Source: an uncultured Eubacteriales bacterium (GTDB lineage Bacteria > Bacillota > Clostridia > Oscillospirales > Oscillospiraceae). Taken from it: a stretch of 13,225 bases of DNA. Under the pieces are notes generated by a model, which saw nothing but the letters and a program-made list of their open reading frames with translations, was not told the origin of the DNA and did not search any database. The position numbers were made by a program, and so were the translations under genes. Every line of letters starts with the position of its first letter. Position 1 is the first letter of the stretch. This document shows, one piece after another, positions 6,240-13,184 of this stretch. The stretch covers positions 1 to 13,225 of the forward strand of contig URSX01000046.1 of the NCBI GenBank assembly GCA_900550615.1, in the 5' to 3' direction.

Positions 6240-7520
6240 TTACAGGAATTTGTCCAACTCCCGCTCGGCCTTCTCCATTTTTTTGACCTTGGGGGCACGG
6301 ATCAGGTTTCCCCGGCCCATGACCAGATCAATATGGCGCAGAGCTTTCAGATCCTCCAGAGGGTTCGCCCGGGTGACGATAAGGTCGGCGCATTTGCCGG
6401 GCTCTATGGAGCCGGTCTCCGCCCCCAGACCCACCAGCCGGGCATTGCCCAGGGTGGCCGTATGCAGGGCAAAGGCGTTGGTCACGCCGCAGAACTTGTG
6501 GAAATAGTACACCTCCCGCCACATATCGTAGTGAGTGATGTAGGGGCAGCCCGTGTCGGTGCCCAGACCCACGGGGATGCCGCGCTCCAGGCACGCCTTG
6601 GCGCAGGCAATGATACCGTCCATGACAATGCGGCCGTTATACTGCTCCGTCTCCGACGCGCCGGTGACGCTGCGGTCGAACATGGCATAGGGCAGAGCCG
6701 GGGAGATGGTGGCAATGTGGCAGGCTTTCCGCTCCTTGAACAGGTGCAGGATCTCCTCGTCCGGCGCGGCGCCGTGCTCAATGGTGTCCACCCCGCCCTC
6801 CAGGGCCGCCCGGACCCCCTGGGGGCTCTCCACATGGGCGGCCACCGGCAGGCCCAGAGCGTGGGCCTGGTCGCAGGCAGCTTTCACCAGCTCCGGGGAC
6901 ATTTTCAGCTCCCCGGGCTCGCCCTTGCTCTTGGCGTCCAGCACACCGCCGGTGATCATCAGCTTGATGAGGTCGGGCTTATCCTCCGCGATCTTCCGCA
7001 CCAGAGCCGCCGCCTCCTCCGGAGAGGCAGCCTCATAGGCCAGAGACCCGGCCATATGGCCCCCGGGCACGGACACGGCCATGTTGCCCGCCAGAATGCG
7101 GGGGCCCACGGCCTTGCCGGAGAGGATTTTATCCCGCAGGCAGGAATCCACCGCCTGAATGCCGCCTACAGAGCGCAGGGTGGTCACACCGGAAAGCAGC
7201 TCCGTTTTGGCATAGCCCGCGCAGACCTGAAAGGTAACGGCCCGGAGGAGGGCGTTGCTGGTCATCAGGCGGACGGTCTTTTTATTGTCCTTCTGCTTGA
7301 CGGTGGGCTTTCCCGAGGCGGGCAGATGGACATGGAGGTTGATAAGCCCCGGCATCACATAGCCGCCGGAAAGATCGATCTTCTCATATCCCGCTCCTTC
7401 GTCGCCGGCGGGGACGAGGGCCTCGATACGGTCGCCGTTTACCAGGACGGTCAGACCCGGCCGGGGCTGCATAGCTTCCGTTCCGTCCAGCAGGACACCG
7501 TTAATCAGGGCGTATTTCAT
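6240..7520 (-). CDS. metal-dependent amidohydrolase (imidazolonepropionase/Xaa-Pro-type, COG1228-like)
   Basis: A 426-residue TIM-barrel amidohydrolase, probably cytoplasmic (no signal peptide). The complete metal-ligand set is readable: His63 and His65 in MPGLINLHVHLP (56-67), Lys186 in DLIKLMITGG (183-192) as the likely carboxylated bridging lysine, His229 in PVAAHVES (225-232), His249 in DTIEHG (245-250), and Asp322 in GLGTDTG (318-324). An active binuclear hydrolase is therefore expected. The flanking beta-sandwich is formed by residues 1-58 and 370-426 (SIEPGKCADLIV at 371-382). The overall look is that of COG1228 members, which include imidazolonepropionases and prolyl-amino-acid carboxypeptidases; the substrate is not assignable. 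A TTG three codons upstream is rejected because AGGAG (7534-7530) directly abuts it but lies 9 nt from the ATG at 7520. It is the last gene of the methyltransferase cluster, 53 bp after yitT. Confidence 0.9.
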   Translation of the reverse strand: MKYALINGVLLDGTEAMQPRPGLTVLVNGDRIEALVPAGDEGAGYEKIDLSGGYVMPGLINLHVHLPASGKPTVKQKDNKKTVRLMTSNALLRAVTFQVCAGYAKTELLSGVTTLRSVGGIQAVDSCLRDKILSGKAVGPRILAGNMAVSVPGGHMAGSLAYEAASPEEAAALVRKIAEDKPDLIKLMITGGVLDAKSKGEPGELKMSPELVKAACDQAHALGLPVAAHVESPQGVRAALEGGVDTIEHGAAPDEEILHLFKERKACHIATISPALPYAMFDRSVTGASETEQYNGRIVMDGIIACAKACLERGIPVGLGTDTGCPYITHYDMWREVYYFHKFCGVTNAFALHTATLGNARLVGLGAETGSIEPGKCADLIVTRANPLEDLKALRHIDLVMGRGNLIRAPKVKKMEKAERELDKFL

Positions 7521-7529
7521 AGCGCTCAA

Positions 7530-7534
7530 CTCCT
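7530..7534 (-). promoter_or_regulatory. RBS deciding the amidohydrolase start
   Basis: AGGAG on the minus strand with 9 nt to the ATG at 7520 and zero spacing to the alternative TTG at 7529, so the ATG is used. Confidence 0.7.
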
Positions 7535-7573
7535 ATTTCTGCATCTCTTCGCAAATATTAAAGGCCACGGGGC

Positions 7574-8428
7574 TTACAGTCCCTTGGGATCATAGCTGCC
7601 GAAGCCCTCGCCCAGGATCTCGTGGGTGTCGCACACGATGATAAAGGCATCGGGATCGATCTGCTGCACCAGCTTCTTCACCGGAATGATGTAGCTGCGG
7701 CTGAAGGCGCACACGATCACCTCCGTGGGTCTGCGGCGGTAGGCCCCCGTTCCGTCCAGAAACGTCACGCCCAGATCCAGTTCCAGCAGCCGCTGGGCGA
7801 TCTGCTCGTGCTGCTGGCTGATAATATAGGCCATTTTGGCGGCTTTCCCGCCGTAGACCACCTTGTCCAGCACCGTGGTACTGATATAGAGGGTGGCTGC
7901 ACTGTACAGCGCCGGGGTCAGCTGGCGGAAAGCCAGAGAGTAGGTGATGATGACCGCCATATCAATGATCAGGCACAGCTTTCCGATGGGCAGCTGCTGG
8001 AACTTCAGTTTCAGCAGCCGGGCGCCCAGCTCCGTGCCGCCGGTGGTGGCCCCCTGGCCCAGCATGAAGCCGCTGGCAGCGCCGCAGAGCACGCCGCCGA
8101 ACACCGCCGCCAGCACCGGATCCAGAGCCGGGAAGGTATACAGGGCGTTGACTCCGTCGATCATCAGGGAGCTGACGGCCATGGCATACAGGGAGCTGAC
8201 CAGCAGCCGCCTGCCCAGCAGCTTCAGGCCCAGAATAAACAGCGGCACGTTCATCACCAGGGTGGTAATACCCACCGGCAGCACCGGGAAATACAGGTTC
8301 AGCACCTGGGCGATACCGGTAAATCCGCCCACAGACAGATGCGCTGGCTCGCAGCACCAGCAAAAGCCCAGGGCGAACAGCGCGCAGCCAAAGGTGATGA
8401 CGGCATACTCTTTCAGTGTTTTTTTCAT
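7574..8428 (-). CDS. YitT family membrane protein (DUF161 + DUF2179)
   Basis: A 284-residue YitT-family protein of the usual length. The N-terminal membrane part (about 8-190) has five to six hydrophobic segments with the family signatures EPAHLSVGGFTGIAQVLN (27-44) and GQGATTGGTELGARLLK (124-140). The C-terminal cytoplasmic DUF2179 domain (about 195-284) includes GVTFLDGTGAYRRRPTEVI (220-238) and DPDAFIIVCDTHEILGEGF (258-276). The family has no firmly established function; transport or signalling at the membrane is a common guess. The frame extends to a TTG at 8455, but AGGAGG (8443-8438) lies inside that extension, 9 nt before the ATG at 8428. The gene is 31 bp downstream of the methyltransferase-corrinoid fusion and 53 bp upstream of the amidohydrolase, all on the same strand. 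It may move a substrate or product of that module, which is inference from position. Confidence 0.9.
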   Translation of the reverse strand: MKKTLKEYAVITFGCALFALGFCWCCEPAHLSVGGFTGIAQVLNLYFPVLPVGITTLVMNVPLFILGLKLLGRRLLVSSLYAMAVSSLMIDGVNALYTFPALDPVLAAVFGGVLCGAASGFMLGQGATTGGTELGARLLKLKFQQLPIGKLCLIIDMAVIITYSLAFRQLTPALYSAATLYISTTVLDKVVYGGKAAKMAYIISQQHEQIAQRLLELDLGVTFLDGTGAYRRRPTEVIVCAFSRSYIIPVKKLVQQIDPDAFIIVCDTHEILGEGFGSYDPKGL

Positions 8429-8437
8429 GGGCGGCCC

Positions 8438-8443
8438 CCTCCT
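8438..8443 (-). promoter_or_regulatory. RBS deciding the YitT-family gene start
   Basis: AGGAGG on the minus strand, 9 nt before the ATG at 8428 and inside the longer TTG-initiated frame from 8455, which is therefore rejected. Confidence 0.75.
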
Positions 8444-8459
8444 GTGTGTTTTCAAATTT

Positions 8460-10214
8460 TCATTTCTGCTGCGGCCCGTTTCCGCTGCAGTTCTTCGTCA
8501 GAATCTTCACCGCCGCCCGGGCGGCAGACGCGGCGTCGGCGGTGTATACATCCGCGTGGATCTCGTCGCAGAAGCTCTGGCTGATGGGCGCGCCGCCCAC
8601 CATGATGGACACCCGGTCGCGTATGCCCTCCTCCTTGGCCAGCTCCACAATCCGCCGCATCTGCTGCATGGTGGTGGTCAGCAGGGCCGAGCAGGCGATG
8701 ATGTCGCAGCCATGCTCCTTGGCCGCCCGGACAAACTCCTCCGGCGGCACATCCGCCCCCAGGTCATATACCCGGATATTACTGCCCTCCAGCATGATCT
8801 TCACCAGGTTCTTCCCGATGTCGTGCATATCTCCGTGCACCGTGCCGATGCAGGCCGAGCCTATGGTCCTGCGGCTGCCGCTCCCGTCCACCATATGGGG
8901 CTTCAGCAGCGCCGTGGCGGCCACCATGCACCGGGCGGCCAGGAGCATCTCCGGCACAAAGACGCGGTTGGCGGAAAAATCCTCGCCCAGCTCGTTCATA
9001 CCCTTTACCAGGCCCTCCGAGAGGATCGTCTGGGCATCCAGTCCCTCCGCAAGAGCCCGCTCCGCAAGGGCAAGCACCTTCTTCTGCTGGCCCCGCCTCA
9101 GGGCCAGGGCAAGGGCGCTGAGAGTATCGCCGGGTTCCTCCGCCGCCCGGGGGGACACAGCGGTCTGCGCCTTTCGGGCGGCAATGCTGCGCCGGGGCAC
9201 CGGCGGCAGGTCAAAGACCGGCCCATGGAGCCGGGCGTTGTAGGCGTCGATGGTCTGGTCGATATACCGGTCAATATGGGGATACACCGCGCCGGGAACG
9301 CCGTAGGTAATGCAGGGAATGAAGTGTCCGCCGGGGCAGCAGGTGCGCAAAACGCCCTCGGTATAGGCGCAGATCTCCTCCGGTGCGGCATCCTCCCGGT
9401 CGATGGCGGCGCCTATGCCGCCCATGAGCACCAGCTTCCCTCTCAGGTGCTGCTGCAGGGCGGGGATATCATTCTCCGGCAACGTACCCTGCCAGACCTG
9501 GATGCCGATCTCAGCCATGTCGTCCACGATGGGGGCCAGGTAAGAGTCGGCATGGTGCACGGCGATGCAGCCCCGGGAACGGATATAGCCGTAGAAGCGG
9601 CGGTAGGGCTCCTTGAAAAACGCCCGCCATGTATCCGGCTGCATGAACAGTGCGTCCTTGGTGCCCCAGTCGTCGTGAGAAAAGATGACGTCCGGCTGCA
9701 GATTATCAATGAGCAGCTTCACATAGCCCAGCCGGTAGTCGGTGATATAGTCGATGAGCCGGTGCATTTCGTCGGGATGCTCATAAAGGGCGGTGAGGGT
9801 GTCCTCAAAGCCCATGAGAAAGTGGCACTGCTCGAAAATGCCCGTGCCCATGAAGCCCGCCAGGAGCTTTTCCTCCCCGGCGGCAGAGCGGGCGGCGGCG
9901 CGGCACTCCTCCCAGCCCTGGGTGCAGTTGGCCGCCAGATCCGGCGCATGAACCGTCTCCTCCCAGCGCGTCACATCCGGGCAGACCGTCAGCTCCTCAC
10001 TGTGAACGGGTATGGCACCCGGCGCGTCCTCGGGGAAGCTGATGGTGGTGCCCCAGCGGTCACGGCTGATGGTGCCCCGGCGGCGGTTGCCCCGCAGATA
10101 GGTGTTGATGGGATCCGTAAGGCACAGGTGCAGGGCCTCATATTGCTTGAGAATGCGCTCCGGGTGACCATCCGGCTGCAGCAGCTCCAAAAAAATCTCC
10201 TTGGGGGTTTGCAT
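8460..10214 (-). CDS. URO-D-superfamily methyltransferase fused to a corrinoid-binding protein
   Basis: A 584-residue cytoplasmic fusion. Residues 1 to about 335 form a uroporphyrinogen-decarboxylase-superfamily barrel of the corrinoid methyltransferase kind (MtaA/MtbA/MtvB relatives): RDRWGTTI (51-58), HDDWGTKDALF (180-190), AVHHADSYLAPI (218-229), GGIGAAID (265-272), PCITYGVPGAVYPHI (300-314). After a linker (about 340-362), a helical cap domain (about 363-445, with GLVKGMNELGEDF at 401-413 and VPEMLLAA at 420-427) leads into a Rossmann-like B12 domain (about 450-575). That domain has GDMHDIGKN (461-469), where His464 is the expected lower cobalt ligand, SALLTTTM (509-516) and MVGGAP (538-543). 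The methyltransferase part has His221-x-Asp223 where relatives have His-x-Cys. The ATG at 10214 has GAGGAG at 10-nt spacing. Likely role: demethylation of a small methylated compound onto bound cobalamin, or onward transfer of that methyl. The substrate is unknown. Confidence 0.9.
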   Translation of the reverse strand: MQTPKEIFLELLQPDGHPERILKQYEALHLCLTDPINTYLRGNRRRGTISRDRWGTTISFPEDAPGAIPVHSEELTVCPDVTRWEETVHAPDLAANCTQGWEECRAAARSAAGEEKLLAGFMGTGIFEQCHFLMGFEDTLTALYEHPDEMHRLIDYITDYRLGYVKLLIDNLQPDVIFSHDDWGTKDALFMQPDTWRAFFKEPYRRFYGYIRSRGCIAVHHADSYLAPIVDDMAEIGIQVWQGTLPENDIPALQQHLRGKLVLMGGIGAAIDREDAAPEEICAYTEGVLRTCCPGGHFIPCITYGVPGAVYPHIDRYIDQTIDAYNARLHGPVFDLPPVPRRSIAARKAQTAVSPRAAEEPGDTLSALALALRRGQQKKVLALAERALAEGLDAQTILSEGLVKGMNELGEDFSANRVFVPEMLLAARCMVAATALLKPHMVDGSGSRRTIGSACIGTVHGDMHDIGKNLVKIMLEGSNIRVYDLGADVPPEEFVRAAKEHGCDIIACSALLTTTMQQMRRIVELAKEEGIRDRVSIMVGGAPISQSFCDEIHADVYTADAASAARAAVKILTKNCSGNGPQQK

Positions 10215-10221
10215 AGCGTTT

Positions 10222-10758
10222 TCACTCCTCTAAACAGAGCACACAGGAGGTATAGGTCATGGTCTGTGCGCCGTAGTTATATAGCAGGCCGGAGGCGCGG
10301 CATATGTCGCTGACCCACAGGCCATAGGCTTCCATAGAGGACAGCCGCCTGGACGGAAACCGGCAGGGGCTTGCCGGATAGGTGCACCGGCGGCAAAGGG
10401 TGCAGGCCCCCGCCGTCAGCGCCAGACAGCCCGGGTGCAGCAGCCGTGCCTGCCGGGCAAAGCTCTCAAAGGATGCTTTATGCCGCCGGGCCAGGTCCTG
10501 CATCTGCCGGTAATCGAATTCATCCGCCAGAGGCCCGGTGGTCTGCACCAGAATGCCGCTGCGGTACTGCCTGATGGCAGCTGCCGCCTGCTGGATGGTG
10601 CCGCAGCCCGGCGGGCAGGCCCAGTTCTTCCCGTACTGCCCGCAGCGGTTCGCCGCGCACATCTCCCGCACGGAGGCCAGGGGTCGAAGGGCTGCCATGT
10701 TGGCTGCCGCCCAGTGTGAAAATCCGTTTTCCTCCGCAAGAGTCATCAGCCGCGTCAT
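10222..10758 (-). CDS. DUF2284 cysteine-rich putative metal-binding protein
   Basis: A 178-residue protein of the DUF2284 family (predicted metal-binding; function unknown). Twelve cysteines are present. The N-terminal group is Cys34-x4-Cys39 and Cys48-Pro-Pro-Gly-Cys52 in YGKNWACPPGC (42-52). The central group is GACTLCRRCTYPASPCRFP (117-135), a C-x2-C-x2-C-x6-C arrangement reminiscent of a ferredoxin-type iron-sulfur site. SMEAYGLWV (141-149) and the C-terminal CVLC (172-175) follow. No membrane segment or signal peptide is seen. The ATG at 10758 has only a modest upstream site (GAGAGGCGG). It is the first gene after a near-consensus promoter. Its stop codon (10224-10222) lies 7 bp before the methyltransferase-corrinoid start, and its last two Glu codons are that gene's ribosome binding site. 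A redox or activation partner of the corrinoid protein is a plausible inference, not shown. Confidence 0.87.
   Translation of the reverse strand: MTRLMTLAEENGFSHWAAANMAALRPLASVREMCAANRCGQYGKNWACPPGCGTIQQAAAAIRQYRSGILVQTTGPLADEFDYRQMQDLARRHKASFESFARQARLLHPGCLALTAGACTLCRRCTYPASPCRFPSRRLSSMEAYGLWVSDICRASGLLYNYGAQTMTYTSCVLCLEE
10225..10230 (-). promoter_or_regulatory. RBS of the methyltransferase-corrinoid gene, embedded in the DUF2284 stop region
   Basis: GAGGAG on the minus strand encodes the last two glutamates of the DUF2284 protein and is followed at once by its TGA. It sits 10 nt before the ATG at 10214. This geometry favours translational coupling and similar stoichiometry of the two products. 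Confidence 0.8.
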
Positions 10759-10812
10759 GGCTCAACCGCCTCTCCCGGCAGCGCAGACAGCCGCCAAAAG
10801 TAAGATAATTAC

Positions 10813-10841
10813 AGTATAATAAGCGTGACTGCCCGTGTCAA
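10813..10841 (-). promoter_or_regulatory. near-consensus promoter of the DUF2284-methyltransferase-YitT-amidohydrolase operon
   Basis: Minus-strand TTGACA (10841-10836), a 17-nt spacer and TATACT (10818-10813), with the same hexamers and spacing as the exporter promoter at 4829-4857. The predicted transcript begins near 10806, leaving a leader of under 50 nt. That is too short for a cobalamin riboswitch, and none is seen. Confidence 0.8.
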
Positions 10842-10877
10842 GTGCACTGGGGCGGGACAGGCCGGGATATTCTCCCT

Positions 10878-10907
10878 CTGGCATTTCCCCCGGCACTGTG
10901 GTAAAAT
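10878..10907 (+). promoter_or_regulatory. possible extended -10 promoter of tex
   Basis: TAAAAT (10902-10907) preceded by TGG gives an extended -10. CTGGCA (10878-10883) is a weak -35 at 18-nt spacing. It would give a leader of about 105 nt to the ATG at 11019. Confidence 0.35.
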
Positions 10908-10924
10908 AACCTTCACTGCGGTTT

Positions 10925-10947
10925 TGCCGGGCTCTTTTCAGCCGGCA
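10925..10947 (+). other. hairpin in the tex leader
   Basis: TGCCGGGCT and AGCCGGCA pair over eight bases with one bulged G and a six-base CTTTTC loop. No U-run follows, so it is not a terminator. If transcribed from 10902-10907 it lies in the untranslated leader of tex. Confidence 0.35.
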
Positions 10948-11018
10948 TACGCCGCAGTTCACACAACTATTTACCGGAGGCTTCCAGTGGTCTCCGCAGA
11001 CGAAAGGATCAGGATTTT

Positions 11019-13184
11019 ATGGACATCATACAGACCATTGCCCGGGAGCTTGACAAGGACCCCCGGCATATAGAAAACGTCGTGCAGCTGCTGGACGAGG
11101 GCAACACCATCCCCTTCATCGCCCGGTACCGCAAGGAGCTCCACGGCGCCATGGACGACACCTCCCTGCGCACCCTGGAGGAGCGGCTGCAATACCTCCG
11201 GGGTCTGGAGGAGCGCCGGGAGACGGTGAAAAATGCCGTCGCCGAGCAGGGCAAGCTGACGGAGGAGCTGGCCGCCGCCATCGACGCCGCCGGTACATTG
11301 GCGGAGGTGGAGGATCTTTACCGGCCCTATAAGCAGAAGCGCCGCACCCGGGCCACCATGGCCCGGGAGAAGGGGCTGGCGCCCCTGGCGGAGCTGCTGT
11401 TTGCCCAGGGACGGGACTGCCCCCGGCCGGAGGAGGCCGCCTGGGATTACATCGACCCGGAAAAGGGCGTGGAAACCGTGGAGGACGCTCTCCAGGGGGC
11501 CTCGGACATCATCGCCGAGCATATCTCCGACGATGCCGCTATCCGCAAGACCCTGCGCGCACTTCTGTGGCGGCAGGGGCAGTTGGTGAGCCGGGCCGCC
11601 GGGGAGGAGGACAGCGTTTACCGTCTGTATTACGACTTCACCCAGCCCATATCCCGGCTGCAGGGACACCAGATCCTGGCCATCAACCGGGGCGAAAAAG
11701 AAAACTATCTGAAGGTCTCCGTCACGCTGGATCGGGAGCAGGCGCTGCCTGCCCTGCGCCGGGCCGTGGTGCACCCCGGCTCCCCCGCCATGGACTTTGT
11801 GAAAGCCGCCGCGGAGGATGCCTATGACCGCCTGCTGTTCCCATCCCTGGAGCGGGAGATACGCAGCCTTCTGACCGAGCAGGCCAACGAAGGGGCCATC
11901 GGCCAGTTTGCCCTGAATCTCAAGCCGCTGCTGATGCAGCCGCCGGTGAAGGGCAAGGTTACCATGGGTCTGGATCCCGGCTACCGCATGGGCTGCAAGG
12001 TGGCCGTGGTGGACGGCACCGGCAAGGTGCTGGATACCGCCGTGGTCTACCCCACCTACGGAGCCCGGCAGGAGCAGGAGGCCATTGCCGCCCTGGCAAA
12101 GCTCATTGCCCGACACGGCGTGGAGCACATCGCCATCGGCAACGGCACCGCCAGCCGAGAGACGGAGCAGATGGCCGTGAAGCTGATCCGGCAGGTAAAC
12201 GACGCCGGGGCCCATGTCAGCTACATGATCGTGTCCGAGGCGGGCGCTTCGGTGTACTCCGCCAGCAAGCTGGCCGCCGAGGAATTCCCCCAGTACGACG
12301 TGAATCTCCGCTCCGCCGTGTCCATCGCCCGGCGGATGCAGGATCCCCTGGCCGAGCTGGTGAAGATCGACCCCAAGGCCATCGGCGTGGGCCAGTATCA
12401 GCACGACATGCCCGCCAAGCAGCTGGACGAAGCCCTCAGCGGCGTGGTGGAGGACTGCGTAAACGCCGTGGGCGTGGACATCAACACCGCCTCCCCCTCT
12501 CTGCTGCAGCGGGTGGCGGGCCTCAACGGCACCACGGCCAAAAACGTGGTGACCTATCGGGAGGAAAACGGCGCATTCACCTCCCGAACCCAGATCAAGA
12601 AGGTGCCCAAGCTGGGGCCCAAGGCATTCGAGCAGTGCGCGGGCTTCCTGCGGGTGCCGGAGAGCAAAAACGTGCTGGACAACACCGCCGTACACCCGGA
12701 GAGCTATGCCGCCGCCAAGGCGCTGCTGGAGCTGACGGGGTACACGCTGGCAGACGTTCAGGCGGGGCAGCTTGCGGATCTGCCCAAGCGGATCGAGGCC
12801 TATGGCCCGAAAAAGGCCGCAGAGGAGATCGGTGTGGGCGTTCCCACCATGGGAGACATCGTCTCCGAGCTGCTCAAGCCCGGCCGGGACGTGCGCGACG
12901 AGCTGCCCAAGCCCATCCTGCGCACGGATGTACTGGAGATGAAGGATCTGCGCCCCGGCATGACCCTCACCGGCACCGTCCGCAATGTCATCGACTTTGG
13001 CGTATTCGTGGATATCGGCGTGCACCAGGACGGACTGGTACACATCTCCCAGGTGTCCAACAAGTACATCCGCCATCCCTCCGAGGCGGTGTCCGTGGGC
13101 GATGTGGTGGACGTGGTGGTGCTGGAGGTGGACGAGAAGAAAAAGCGCATCAGCCTCAGCATGAAGCAGGCCAAAAAGGCCTGA
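11019..13184 (+). CDS. tex: Tex family RNA-binding transcription accessory protein
   Basis: A complete 721-residue Tex protein, the usual length for the family. Domains in order: an N-terminal helical Tex region (1 to about 310, starting IIQTIARELDKDPRHIENVVQLL, with GNTIPFIARYRKE at 28-40 and DLYRPYKQKRRTRATMAREKGL at 99-120); a YqgF/RNase H-like domain (about 313-445, VTMGLDPGYRMGCKVAVVD at 314-332, IAIGNGTASRETE at 371-383); helix-hairpin-helix elements (about 480-545, VGVDINTAS at 484-492); and a C-terminal S1 RNA-binding domain (about 647-717, GTVRNVIDFGVFVDIGVHQDG at 652-672). In other bacteria Tex acts on nucleic acid with RNA polymerase; in Clostridia its role is mostly inferred. The ribosome binding site before the ATG is weak (AAAGGATCAGGA). 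It is divergent from the methyltransferase operon, with a 260-bp shared control region. Only 41 bases follow the stop, too few to show a terminator. Confidence 0.96.
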   Translation: MDIIQTIARELDKDPRHIENVVQLLDEGNTIPFIARYRKELHGAMDDTSLRTLEERLQYLRGLEERRETVKNAVAEQGKLTEELAAAIDAAGTLAEVEDLYRPYKQKRRTRATMAREKGLAPLAELLFAQGRDCPRPEEAAWDYIDPEKGVETVEDALQGASDIIAEHISDDAAIRKTLRALLWRQGQLVSRAAGEEDSVYRLYYDFTQPISRLQGHQILAINRGEKENYLKVSVTLDREQALPALRRAVVHPGSPAMDFVKAAAEDAYDRLLFPSLEREIRSLLTEQANEGAIGQFALNLKPLLMQPPVKGKVTMGLDPGYRMGCKVAVVDGTGKVLDTAVVYPTYGARQEQEAIAALAKLIARHGVEHIAIGNGTASRETEQMAVKLIRQVNDAGAHVSYMIVSEAGASVYSASKLAAEEFPQYDVNLRSAVSIARRMQDPLAELVKIDPKAIGVGQYQHDMPAKQLDEALSGVVEDCVNAVGVDINTASPSLLQRVAGLNGTTAKNVVTYREENGAFTSRTQIKKVPKLGPKAFEQCAGFLRVPESKNVLDNTAVHPESYAAAKALLELTGYTLADVQAGQLADLPKRIEAYGPKKAAEEIGVGVPTMGDIVSELLKPGRDVRDELPKPILRTDVLEMKDLRPGMTLTGTVRNVIDFGVFVDIGVHQDGLVHISQVSNKYIRHPSEAVSVGDVVDVVVLEVDEKKKRISLSMKQAKKA

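Noticed and set aside
6333..7595. 420-codon plus-strand frame opposite the amidohydrolase
   Set aside because: The minus-strand frame carries every amidohydrolase metal ligand; the plus frame shows only shadow composition.
7944..10313. 789-codon plus-strand open frame opposite yitT and the methyltransferase-corrinoid gene
   Set aside because: It crosses three well-supported minus-strand genes and their junctions, and the composition is that of an antisense shadow. No family is recognisable.
10759..10805. cobalamin riboswitch upstream of the corrinoid operon
   Set aside because: The predicted leader is under 50 nt and no B12-box-like sequence is visible.
10971..13076. 701-codon open frame opposite tex
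   Set aside because: It is a mirror of a complete Tex gene in GC-rich DNA, its protein is Gly/His/Leu-rich with no recognisable domain, and there is no ribosome binding site or promoter for it.
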